From assembly GCA_022572825.1 (NCBI GenBank), contig JACZVE010000251.1:1-5351 (forward strand): a stretch of 5,351 bases of DNA, read 5' to 3'. Below, piece after piece: positions 1 to 5,351 of the stretch. This DNA comes from SAR324 cluster bacterium (GTDB lineage: Bacteria > SAR324 > JACQKK01). A model generated the notes under the pieces. It saw only the letters and a program-made list of their open reading frames with translations, made no database searches and was not told the DNA's origin. How positions within the stretch are numbered: position 1 is the first letter of the stretch; each line of letters starts with the position of its first letter. Both the position numbers and the translations under genes were made by a program.

Positions 1-404
1 GCCTGGTGAGCCTTGCCGGCGGATTCCACCGGCGCAGGGGCACCTTTGTCCGTGTGAGGCGCGGCAGGCGCCGCGGCCTGGGGCGGGATGGAGACGAGAA
101 ACTCCAGCATCCCGCGCTTCTGCAAGGTCTGCGCGGTGTCCGCGTCGAGCGGACTCAGCCCCGGCGCGGGCGGCAGGTCGACGATCGCCTCCAGATGGTT
201 GAGGGGCCGCAGCGCTTCAATGGGCACGGTCTTCGTCGCGCCTTGGGCATTGACGACGGCGGAGGCGCCTCTGAACCGACTCTGCAGGAATTCAATGGAT
301 GCGGAATCCAGGTAGGAGTAATCCGCCGAAAATTGCGTAATCTCCCTGAGGGCCATCCCTGGCCTCAAGTCCTTTGCTTTGACCTTTTTCAGTTGCGTAT
401 TCAT
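1..404 (-). CDS. N-terminal part of an unidentified protein with a DLRPGM segment (HD-GYP-like start), cut by the window edge
   Basis: An open reading frame starts at ATG 404-402 and stays open for 134 codons to the left edge, so only the N-terminus is visible. It begins MNTQLKKVKAKDLRPGMALR and later has a segment (about residues 88-103) with LDADTAQTLQKRGMLEFLV. A K-V-x-x-x-D-L-R-P-G-M start followed by a 'deeti..L...G...v.V' segment is common at the N-terminus of HD-GYP phosphodiesterases and related regulators. I infer that class only weakly, because no HD or GYP motif lies inside the window. After about residue 105 it becomes Ala/Pro-rich, like a linker. Upstream, AAGAG lies four bases before the ATG, a weak ribosome site. 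No in-frame start exists further upstream before a TGA. The overlapping plus-strand frame is Arg-rich and implausible. Coding is likely; function is uncertain. Its neighbour is a diguanylate cyclase gene on the same strand. Confidence 0.72.
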   Translation of the reverse strand, partial: MNTQLKKVKAKDLRPGMALREITQFSADYSYLDSASIEFLQSRFRGASAVVNAQGATKTVPIEALRPLNHLEAIVDLPPAPGLSPLDADTAQTLQKRGMLEFLVSIPPQAAAPAAPHTDKGAPAPVESAGKAHQ

Positions 405-715
405 AAATCTCTTACGATCATCCGCGGGCGCCTGCGAGCCGGGCGCACCCGTGTGGCCGCGGACGTTCGGTCACATCGCTACAACGCGCCGGCCCTTCCC
501 GATTTGTTTTATAGAGGTAAACGCAGAAATTGGGCGGGGGTTGTGCAGGCGCCCGTGGCAGCATACTTCGGGTGTTGCGCGGCGCTGCCCATCATGAAGC
601 GATGCAAGGGGTGGGGAGAGCGGCCGGCCCGGCGGGCGGGTCGTCTCCCTCGCCAGCTCTGTCATGGGGTGGTTGCCGCGCCTCCTGTGAACGCGGCTCA
701 ATCGTATTCGAATCT
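405..715. other. 311-bp intergenic region between the partial gene and the cNMP-GGDEF gene
   Basis: It must hold the leader of the left gene and the 3' end of the GGDEF transcript. I see no convincing protein gene; the frames through it are Arg/Pro-rich or shadows. Two GC-rich inverted repeats are present. One is at 614-619/644-649 (GGGAGA/TCTCCC) around a GC hairpin at 627-637. The other is at 675-680/692-697. Neither is followed by a T-tract on the minus strand. A TATAAA lies at 513-508 on the minus strand, but no matching -35 box is visible. Confidence 0.6.
675..697 (-). terminator. Weak terminator-like hairpin after the GGDEF gene
   Basis: GCCGCG (675-680) and CGCGGC (692-697) form a perfect 6-bp GC stem with an 11-base loop, starting 18 bases past the GGDEF stop codon. 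No U-tract follows on the transcribed strand, so an intrinsic terminator is only a possibility. It could equally mark a Rho-dependent end or mean nothing. Confidence 0.25.
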
Positions 716-1903
716 TTAAGCGTCATCCGCCGACGCTGCCGTGCCCATCGCCTCCGCAACGGGGACTACTTTGTTTTTCCCCGAGCGCTTGGCGCAATAC
801 AGAGCTTGGTCCACCTTGGCTATGAACTCCTCCATCTGCCATTCTGGGTGAAAGCCTCCGACCCCGATGCTCATGGTCGTATACAGATCTGTGCCGTTAG
901 CTTGAACGGCGCTTACCTCCAGCATGCCGCGAATCCGATTCATCACTATCGTTCCAATTGACTCCGGCGTGTTTCTCATGAGGATGGCAAATTCCTCGCC
1001 GCCGTAGCGGTAGATGGAGTCAATTTCTGCCCTAAGTAACCGGACCAGAGTGTCGGCCGTGTTTCGAATCACTCGATCGCCGACGAGATGTCCATAGGTG
1101 TCGTTGACCTGCTTGAAATCGTCGAGGTCTCCGATTACCAAGCTGAAAGGCTCTTGATTGCGCCGATAGATCGTGATTTGCCGTGCCAGGTTTTCCTCGA
1201 ATTCGGCATGATTGAAAAGGTTGGTCATCCGGTCACGGATGGCGAGGTTTTTCAGATTTTTGTTGGATTTGGCCAGCTCTTGGAATTTTGCGCGCAATTC
1301 GTCGGTCAGTACATCCTTTGTGCGCTGTTCTTCCATGACCCCGACGACAAAGCCCTCGTACAAATGGACGCGTTGCGTTGTGGTTTTGAGTTTCTCTGCC
1401 AAAAAGACAGTCATCACCTCGAAGAATGCAATGGCGCTTTGCGGATCGCGGGCCTGGAGCGCCTTGATGACCTGCCAGGGAATCTCAACCAGTTCAGCTT
1501 CGAGTTCAGCGATGACATCTGCCGAACGAGGAGACTGTGTGATAACCCCCATCTCACCGACTGCGTCGCCCACGTCGTTGATCGAGTGAATGTATTTGCC
1601 TGCGGCGTGGACTCCGACCGATCCATTTAGCAGGAAGTAAAATGCGTCAATATCCTCGCTGCCCTCTGCGATCAGTGTGTCGCCTGGACGCAGGCGGACG
1701 AGCTGGCTCTCCCTCAGCACGTACTCGAGGATCTCGCTGGAGACCATAGAGAAATATCGTGTCCCTTTAAGAGTATTTATAATGTGGGATCGCAGATCGG
1801 GGCGTTGGCTGAGGTGGACGCGGGCGATCTTGAGGTCGGGTTTGGCGCTCATCTTTGTGACATGCGACTTCTTAATTGGAACCCGAAATAGGTTAGGCGA
1901 CAT
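716..1903 (-). CDS. Diguanylate cyclase with N-terminal cyclic-nucleotide-binding domain (cNMP-GGDEF)
   Basis: This 395-residue cytosolic protein would make c-di-GMP from two GTP under control of a nucleotide-binding sensor. Residues about 45-160 are a cNMP-binding (CAP-ED) fold. The phosphate-binding cassette reads GEMGVITQSPRSA (116-128), with the expected Glu117 and Arg126, so cAMP or cGMP binding is plausible. Residues about 190-222 look helical and link to the GGDEF domain (about 223-382). That domain has DLDDFKQVNDTYGH (259-272), the active-site GGEEF (301-305) and a later SIGVGG. The inhibitory I-site RxxD should sit at 292-295, but the sequence there is AEID. The arginine is one residue too early (RAEID), so product inhibition may be lost. 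There are no membrane segments. The start is uncertain: neither ATG 1903 nor the in-frame ATG at 1852 (Met18, just before the conserved part) has a good Shine-Dalgarno. It lies downstream of the ABC operon on the same strand but 374 bp away, so it probably has its own promoter. Confidence 0.95.
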   Translation of the reverse strand: MSPNLFRVPIKKSHVTKMSAKPDLKIARVHLSQRPDLRSHIINTLKGTRYFSMVSSEILEYVLRESQLVRLRPGDTLIAEGSEDIDAFYFLLNGSVGVHAAGKYIHSINDVGDAVGEMGVITQSPRSADVIAELEAELVEIPWQVIKALQARDPQSAIAFFEVMTVFLAEKLKTTTQRVHLYEGFVVGVMEEQRTKDVLTDELRAKFQELAKSNKNLKNLAIRDRMTNLFNHAEFEENLARQITIYRRNQEPFSLVIGDLDDFKQVNDTYGHLVGDRVIRNTADTLVRLLRAEIDSIYRYGGEEFAILMRNTPESIGTIVMNRIRGMLEVSAVQANGTDLYTTMSIGVGGFHPEWQMEEFIAKVDQALYCAKRSGKNKVVPVAEAMGTAASADDA

Positions 1904-2093
1904 GGCCAGGTTAGAGCCGCCAACTGTCGCTGAATGAACCTCCCGGCCCTCAATACCACAAATCGGGGAAATGAATCTAAGTCATTTCGTCTCTTTTTGG
2001 GTTTGTGAAAGGTGCTCAGATTGCCGTTTTGTGGGCCGAATAACAAAGCAGATGGGGTTCCCGTTCGGGAGATGGCCTGATAGTGTCCCTACG

Positions 2094-2181
2094 GGACCTC
2101 GACTCTTGGGGCAGGGTGGATCGGGAGATCCACCCAGGCCCACCACCCATGTGTCCCCCTTTGGTGGAAGAGTCGGGGTCC
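2094..2181 (+). repeat. 14-bp long-range inverted repeat closing the structured element
   Basis: Bases 2094-2107 (GGACCTCGACTCTT) pair with 2168-2181 (AAGAGTCGGGGTCC). Thirteen pairs are Watson-Crick and one is a U.G wobble (2099/2176) if read as plus-strand RNA. A further wobble at 2093/2182 extends it. The 5' arm shares four bases with the small hairpin at 2085-2097, so the two cannot form fully together. Confidence 0.8.
2114..2135 (+). repeat. Perfect 9-bp hairpin with GGGA loop
   Basis: GGGTGGATC (2114-2122), loop GGGA (2123-2126), GATCCACCC (2127-2135). The stem is perfect and the loop fits GNRA on the plus strand. It is the most stable local hairpin of the region and sits inside the long-range stem. 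Confidence 0.85.
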
Positions 2182-2201
2182 TTACCTTTTGGTGGGCCTG
2201 G
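2134..2201. repeat. 12-bp inverted repeat that competes with the inner stems
   Basis: CCAGGCCCACCA (2134-2145) is the exact reverse complement of TGGTGGGCCTGG (2190-2201), with 44 bases between. Its 5' arm shares 2140-2145 with the 6-bp stem to 2162-2167 and overlaps the last two bases of the 9-bp hairpin. It also crosses the 14-bp stem, so joint formation would need a pseudoknot. Another GGCCTG at 2074-2079 could also pair with CAGGCC at 2135-2140. Confidence 0.8.
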
Positions 2202-2255
2202 AACTGGTGTGGCGCAGAATATCCGCGTACGTCTCCTGCCCGATGTTTGGGTTTT

Positions 2256-2274
2256 GGCCGCCTAGCGCTCGGCC
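2256..2274 (-). terminator. Small GC hairpin just after the ATPase stop codon
   Basis: GGCCG (2256-2260) and CGGCC (2270-2274) form a 5-bp GC stem with a 9-base loop, three bases beyond the stop codon at 2278-2280. On the transcribed strand it is followed by AAAACCC rather than a U-tract, so it is not a standard intrinsic terminator. It may mark the operon end, or the edge of the neighbouring repeat element. Confidence 0.25.
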
Positions 2275-2277
2275 CCA

Positions 2278-3042
2278 TCACGCCAACTTGCCCAGGAATG
2301 TACGCAAGCGTTCGGTGCTGGGCTTGGCGAGTGTCTCGGCACCGCCGCTCTCGACGAGTCGGCCGCCAGCCAGGAAAACAACCTGGTCCGCGATCTCCGC
2401 GGCAAACGGGATCTCGTGGGTGACGATGAGCATGGTCAATCCTTCCTCGGCGAGCGCACGGATCACTTCCAGCACCTCCGCTATGCGTTCCGGATCCAGA
2501 GCCGAGGTGACCTCATCCAGCAGCAGCACCTTGGGCTGAACCCCCAGGGCCCTGGCGATGGCGACGCGCTGCTGTTCTCCGCCGGAAAGAAACGCGGGGT
2601 AGGCGTACATGCGCTCTTTCAGGCCAACCTTGATTAGCCCCTCCTCGGCCAGAGCATTGGCCTCCGCCCACGGGATGCCCTGCACTTTAATGGGCGCCAC
2701 CGCAACGTTTTCAAGGGCGGTCATGTGAGTGAAGAGGTTGAAATCCTGAAATACCATGCCGGTTTGCGCGCGCATGCGGGCGATCTCCCGCTGCTTCCGC
2801 GGGCGGCGGCGCCCATTCTCCTCCCTGTAGCCCACCAGTTCCTCATCGATGAAAATGGATCCGTCGTCATAGGGCTCGAGAAAGTTGACGCAGCGCAAAA
2901 GGGTGCATTTGCCGGACCCGCTGGGGCCGATAATGATGCAGACCGTCCCCTTGCGCACATTGAGGGATACGTCGTCCAACACGCGCAGCGCGCCGTAGTT
3001 TTTTCCGATGCCTTCAATGCGCACCATCGCGTTTTCACTCAT
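2278..3042 (-). CDS. ATP-binding subunit of a polar amino acid ABC importer (GlnQ/HisP type), Walker A with Cys
   Basis: This 254-residue cytoplasmic ATPase would dimerise and power uptake through the two permeases encoded upstream. Landmarks are Walker A GPSGSGKC-T (39-47), Q-loop Gln99 in GMVFQDFNLF, the family-typical charged insert (about 73-92), signature LSGGE (152-156), Walker B LLLDE (173-177) with D-loop SALDPE, and switch His209 in VTHE. Length and motif order fit the polar amino acid subfamily. Two deviations stand out. Position 46, normally Ser or Thr coordinating Mg2+, is Cys (codon TGC at 2907-2905, one base from AGC). The signature has Glu in place of the usual Gln. The second also occurs in active ABC proteins, whereas the first could weaken ATP hydrolysis. 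The start ATG overlaps the permease stop as ATGA (3042-3039), which indicates translational coupling. Substrate cannot be read from this subunit. Confidence 0.95.
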   Translation of the reverse strand: MSENAMVRIEGIGKNYGALRVLDDVSLNVRKGTVCIIIGPSGSGKCTLLRCVNFLEPYDDGSIFIDEELVGYREENGRRRPRKQREIARMRAQTGMVFQDFNLFTHMTALENVAVAPIKVQGIPWAEANALAEEGLIKVGLKERMYAYPAFLSGGEQQRVAIARALGVQPKVLLLDEVTSALDPERIAEVLEVIRALAEEGLTMLIVTHEIPFAAEIADQVVFLAGGRLVESGGAETLAKPSTERLRTFLGKLA

Positions 3043-3719
3043 GGTTCACCCAGGGCTGGCCGAAACCCTCTCCGCTGGAAGTTGGCCTCCAGGCGGCGGC
3101 CGACAATGGTGAGAGGATAACAAATCGCGGTGTAGATCAACCAGATCATCGCCATCACCTGGAATCCCAGCAGGGTGCGTTCGATCACCTCACGCCCCGC
3201 CAGCATGATTTCCGGCACGCCGAGCAGGGAGATAATGGAGGTCGCCTTGATGAGGAAGACGAATTGGGTGATCAACGGCGGCAGGATGGAGCGGAACGCC
3301 TGGGGAAAGATCACGATGCGCATCACCTGATAGTAGGTAAAGCCCACCGACCGGGCCGCGTCCATCTGCCCGTGGGGAACAGCCAGGATGCCGCCTCGGA
3401 CAATCTCGGTGATGGTCGCCGCCGCGAACAGGGACAGGGCCACGACAGCGGTAGTGAACCCGGTAAATTCGACGCCGAAGAAAGGCAGCACGAAAAACAC
3501 GATGAACACCTGCACCAGCAGGGGAATGCCGCGGGACAGCATGATGGCGATGGTCATCGCGGCCCGCACCACTGGACCCGCGATTCCCCACAGCACACCG
3601 AACAGGACACCCCCGATGCTGCCCAGCACCAGCACCAGCGTGGCCAACTCGACGGTCACCAAAAGGCCCCGCATCAGGGGCGCCACCATGCCCGTATACC
3701 ATTCCATCACAAGCGCCAC
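3039..3719 (-). CDS. Polar amino acid ABC importer permease (HisM/GlnP type), second permease
   Basis: An inner-membrane subunit of up to 226 residues that would pair with the product of the preceding gene to form the translocation pore. Hydrophobic spans lie at about 16-47, 52-80, 88-104, 140-168 and 184-207. The cytoplasmic EAA loop that docks on the ATPase is EIVRGGILAVPHGQMDAARS (105-124), followed by a conserved FPQAFRSILPPL. The longest reading starts at GTG 3719, 3 bp after the previous stop. An ATG at 3707 (codon 5) is an attractive alternative because GGGTGG lies about eight bases before it, giving 222 residues. It overlaps the ATPase gene by 4 bp. All expected features are intact. 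The subunit belongs to the HisM/GlnP permease family; the substrate is unresolved. Confidence 0.93.
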   Translation of the reverse strand: MALVMEWYTGMVAPLMRGLLVTVELATLVLVLGSIGGVLFGVLWGIAGPVVRAAMTIAIMLSRGIPLLVQVFIVFFVLPFFGVEFTGFTTAVVALSLFAAATITEIVRGGILAVPHGQMDAARSVGFTYYQVMRIVIFPQAFRSILPPLITQFVFLIKATSIISLLGVPEIMLAGREVIERTLLGFQVMAMIWLIYTAICYPLTIVGRRLEANFQRRGFRPALGEP

Positions 3720-3722
3720 CCG

Positions 3723-4391
3723 CTAGCGTCTATACTTGATGCGGGCTTCCGCGGTGCGGAGCGCCCCGGAGAGAGAAGCGGTGAGCACCAGGTAAACTAC
3801 GGCCGCCACCGTGAGGAACTCGAAACTGCGCAGGGTCGCCGAAATTTGTTCCTCGACGACATGGAAGAACTCCCGCACCGAAAGCGCGCCCGTCAAGGAA
3901 GTGTCCTTGACAATTTCCACCCAATTGTTGCTCAGGGAGGGGAGCACATTGTCGAACGCCTGGGGCAGGATAACCACCTGGAAAGTCGTCCAGGTGCCCA
4001 TCCCCAGGCTGCGGGCGGCCAGTACTTGCGTGCGGGGTATGGCGGCCAGCCCGCCACGCACGATTTCGGTCATGTAAGCCCCGTTGTGCAGCACCAGCGC
4101 CGCTACCGCGGAGAGCAGCGGGCCGGGATAAATCCCCAGCGACGGCAGGCCGAAATATATGAAGTACATCTTCACCAGGCTCGGGCTGTTGCGCATGATC
4201 TCCACATACACCAGCGCGGCTGTGGCCACGGCGCGCCGGGACGAGTTCCGGGCCAACGCCCCGGCCACACCAACGCCCAACCCGAGCGCAATGCTCATGA
4301 CCCCAATTTCAAGGGTGATGAGCAGGCCTTTTGCCATCTTCGGGAGCACATCCCAGACCGCACCCCAATATAGGAAATAGCCCTCAAACAT
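3723..4391 (-). CDS. Polar amino acid ABC importer permease (HisQ/GlnP type), first permease
   Basis: A 222-residue inner-membrane protein, the usual length for this family. Hydrophobic spans lie at about 22-48, 55-83, 92-108, 135-150 and 190-212. RNSPSLVKMYFIYFGLP (67-83) matches the conserved 'RgTPllvqlfFiYFglP' stretch. The EAA loop is EIVRGGLAAIPRTQVLAARS (109-128), followed by LPQAFDNVLPSL. The protein should form a heterodimer with the next permease, since both carry an EAA loop. ATG 4391 has no obvious Shine-Dalgarno; the preceding 69-bp gap holds a strong hairpin (4409-4447), so translation may depend on upstream ribosomes or mRNA folding. It ends with TAG 3 bp before the next permease. 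Confidence 0.94.
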   Translation of the reverse strand: MFEGYFLYWGAVWDVLPKMAKGLLITLEIGVMSIALGLGVGVAGALARNSSRRAVATAALVYVEIMRNSPSLVKMYFIYFGLPSLGIYPGPLLSAVAALVLHNGAYMTEIVRGGLAAIPRTQVLAARSLGMGTWTTFQVVILPQAFDNVLPSLSNNWVEIVKDTSLTGALSVREFFHVVEEQISATLRSFEFLTVAAVVYLVLTASLSGALRTAEARIKYRR

Positions 4392-4408
4392 CGCCGATTA
4401 TTCTGGTG

Positions 4409-4447
4409 CTGCCCGCCAGCACCCTATGGAGGCCTCCTGGCGGGCAG
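4409..4447 (-). repeat. 11-bp stem hairpin between binding-protein and permease genes
   Basis: CTGCCCGCCAG (4409-4419) and CTGGCGGGCAG (4437-4447) are exact reverse complements around a 17-base loop. Most of the loop plus one stem base forms a second palindrome, GGAGGCCTCC (4428-4437). No U-tract follows on the minus strand. This is a typical place for an mRNA-stabilising or attenuating hairpin that lets the binding protein be made in excess over the membrane subunits. The role is inferred; the structure is plain. Confidence 0.8.
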
Positions 4448-4460
4448 GTTCGTGCACGGC

Positions 4461-5311
4461 TCAATAAGCGTTGCGCGCCCACCCCGGCACCAGGTCCGTG
4501 GTGCCCAACCACTTTTTGTGGATCGCTTGCAGCTTGCCCGTCAGCGCCATCCGGTGCAGCACCCAGTTGAGATAGTTCAGCCAGACCAGGTCGTCTTGGC
4601 GGACACCGATCGAGTATTGGTTGGCATCCAGCGGATTTTCCAGGTCAACGATCACGCGGTACTTGCCGGGATAGGTGCGGGTGAGAAAGATTCCCCCCGC
4701 GTGATCGTTGAACATGGCTTCCGCGCGCCCCTGGCGGAACGCCAGAAAGGCGTCGGAGAGGTTGGGATACATCTCCACCTTGGCTTGCGGGATGGCCCCG
4801 AGAATCAGCTTCTCAAGCTCCGCTCCGCTGCGGGTGGTCACCACCTTGCCGTTGAGGTCGGCGTTTTTCCTGTAGGGGGATCCGCGCGCACTATGGCGCT
4901 AAAATCCGCGTTGCAGTACGGGAGGGTGAACCCGACCACCTGGGCCCGCTTCCTGAAGACGCTGAACTGGGTGACCACCATGTCCACCCGGCCGGAAACC
5001 AGCGCGGGCACGCGCTGGCTGCCCGAAGCCAAAACGACGAATTTTACCTTGTCGGGGCTGCCCAGCAGGCCATTGGCGATTTCGCGGGCCATGTCGATAT
5101 CGAAACCCACCAGTTTGCCCTTGTCCTTGAATCCAAACCCCGGCGTGGTGGTCCGGGACCCCACGATCAGATGGCCGCGGTCGAGAATCTTCTTCAGCGT
5201 GGATTCACTGCTCTGGGCCGTTGCGACGGATGGCGGGACGGCAAACAGCAAAAACACCGCCGCGCAGAGACCCGCACATAAAATTTTGGAAAACCTCATT
5301 TGCATCTTCAT
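4461..5311 (-). pseudogene. Periplasmic amino acid-binding protein (SBP family 3), split by a one-base frameshift
   Basis: Two adjoining frames together give one family 3 solute-binding protein, about 283 residues if repaired, a normal length. ATG 5311 is the best start: GGGAG sits seven bases upstream, better than the TTG at 5338. Residues about 6-32 form a signal peptide ending VATA before QSS, with no lipobox, so the product is periplasmic. Next come GKLVGFDIDM (65-74), SQRVPALVSGRVD (98-110) and the conserved ligand arginine region with Arg122 before FTLPY. The frame is lost after ADPP (143-146) at five consecutive C, plus positions 4875-4879, and would stop at TGA 4840-4838. The other frame continues without loss of homology (YRKNADLNGKVVTTRSGAEL) to the stop at 4461. 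The Ser/Arg of SxxR recalls the glutamate/aspartate group, but specificity is uncertain. The gene could be a true pseudogene, a sequencing error, or read through by -1 slippage. Confidence 0.85.
4875..4879 (-). other. Frameshift site: run of five C in the binding-protein gene
   Basis: Minus-strand codons read GAT CCC CCT ACA and lead to an early stop. With one more C, or a -1 slip on CCCCC, they read GAT CCC CCC TAC AGG, which joins the downstream frame exactly where the family expects continuous protein. A homopolymer deletion is the simplest explanation. Confidence 0.85.
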
Positions 5312-5318
5312 GGCTATA

Positions 5319-5323
5319 CTCCC
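5319..5323 (-). promoter_or_regulatory. Ribosome binding site that sets the binding-protein start
   Basis: GGGAG on the minus strand lies seven bases before ATG 5311. It supports that ATG over the in-frame TTG at 5338 and gives a signal peptide of normal length. The promoter lies beyond the right edge; only 40 bases upstream of the ATG are visible. Confidence 0.7.
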
Positions 5324-5351
5324 ATTCGGATAGTTCAAATTTTCCGCGCGG

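Larger units (their letters stand above)
2058..2201 (+). ncRNA. Candidate structured RNA on the plus strand, possibly a standalone HEARO/omega-type RNA
   Basis: Seen directly: a 14-bp stem pairs 2094-2107 with 2168-2181. Inside it, a perfect 9-bp hairpin (2114-2122/2127-2135) carries loop GGGA, and a 6-bp stem (2140-2145/2162-2167) abuts the long stem. Together they form a three-way junction. Two small hairpins lie 5' (2059-2070 and 2085-2097). A 12-bp inverted repeat (2134-2145/2190-2201) competes with the inner stems. The long stem has a U.G pair at 2099/2176, which would be an A/C mismatch in a minus-strand RNA, and GGGA is a GNRA loop only on the plus strand. Both favour plus-strand transcription. 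The roughly 144-base size and ornate, pseudoknot-prone layout recall HEARO RNAs, the omega RNAs of IscB/IsrB elements. No nuclease gene is here, and I cannot verify family membership by eye. Alternatives are a regulatory leader, a palindromic repeat family or an IS remnant. Confidence 0.45.
1904..2277. other. 374-bp intergenic region between GGDEF and ABC importer operon
   Basis: No credible protein gene is present; the frames here overlap strong inverted repeats and have low-complexity Pro/Gly/Arg composition. The part near 1904-2045 is less GC-rich and should hold the GGDEF promoter and leader on the minus strand, but I found no clear -35/-10 pair. GGGAGG on the minus strand about 30 bases before the annotated GGDEF ATG has no usable start after it. 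The part from about 2058 to 2201 is a dense set of inverted repeats, described separately. The part from 2202 to 2277 holds a small hairpin next to the ATPase stop codon. Confidence 0.7.

Noticed and set aside
508..513. TATAAA on the minus strand as a -10 box for the left gene
   Set aside because: No -35-like hexamer at 15-19 bases and the distance to the ATG is long; not enough to call a promoter.
614..649. GC-rich inverted repeat (GGGAGA/TCTCCC with inner GCCC/GGGC) as a terminator
   Set aside because: No U-tract on either relevant strand and long mismatched interior; noted only as part of the intergenic description.
6..719. 237-codon plus-strand frame
   Set aside because: Extremely Arg/Gly-rich and no recognisable domain; it lies over a minus-strand frame of normal composition and over an intergenic region.
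2015..2030. GGCA...GC on the minus strand as a sigma-54 site for the GGDEF gene
   Set aside because: Spacing between the GG and GC elements is eight bases, not the ten required.
1982..2281. Frames of 99 codons (minus) and 150 codons (plus, 1971-2423) through the repeat-rich gap
   Set aside because: Pro/Gly/Arg low-complexity translations, no clear start signals, and sequence constrained by inverted repeats; better explained as RNA structure than protein.
3264..4373. 369-codon plus-strand frame across both permease genes
   Set aside because: His/Gln/Arg-rich and antisense to two clear permeases with EAA loops; a shadow of GC-rich coding sequence.
4452..5333. 293-codon plus-strand frame antisense to the binding protein
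   Set aside because: No family resemblance, while the minus strand encodes an obvious solute-binding protein with a signal peptide.

Overview
The window is GC-rich DNA in which every supportable protein gene lies on the minus strand. It suggests a Gram-negative, proteobacterium-like host. The solute-binding protein has a type I signal peptide with no lipobox, which implies a periplasm, and a diguanylate cyclase indicates c-di-GMP signalling. I cannot name the genus from sequence alone.

Left part (1-1903): the first 134 codons of a gene that runs off the left edge, with an N-terminal DLRPGM segment of the kind often seen at the start of HD-GYP-type proteins. It is followed, at higher coordinates, by a 311-bp gap and then a complete 395-residue protein that joins a cyclic-nucleotide-binding domain to a GGDEF diguanylate cyclase domain. 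The cyclase has an intact GGEEF active site but a disrupted inhibitory I-site. Together these look like a small second-messenger locus.

Middle part (1904-2277): 374 bp without a gene. About 2058-2201 is very rich in inverted repeats: a 14-bp long-range stem enclosing a 9-bp hairpin with a GNRA-type loop and a third short stem, plus a 12-bp inverted repeat that competes with the last two. Wobble pairs and the tetraloop favour a plus-strand RNA, opposite to all the genes. Size and complexity recall the HEARO/omega RNAs of IscB-type IS200/IS605 elements, here without a nuclease gene. That identity is a hypothesis; the folding potential is seen directly. This is the most interesting object in the window.

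Right part (2278-5311): a polar amino acid ABC importer operon read right to left: periplasmic binding protein, permease, permease, ATPase. Gene junctions are tight (3-bp gap, then a 4-bp ATGA overlap), except for a 69-bp gap with an 11-bp stem hairpin between the binding protein and the first permease. Two oddities affect transport. The binding-protein gene is split by a one-base frameshift at a run of five C residues. The ATPase Walker A motif reads GKCT, with Cys at the Mg2+-coordinating Ser/Thr position. Either may be a sequencing error, or the operon may be decaying.
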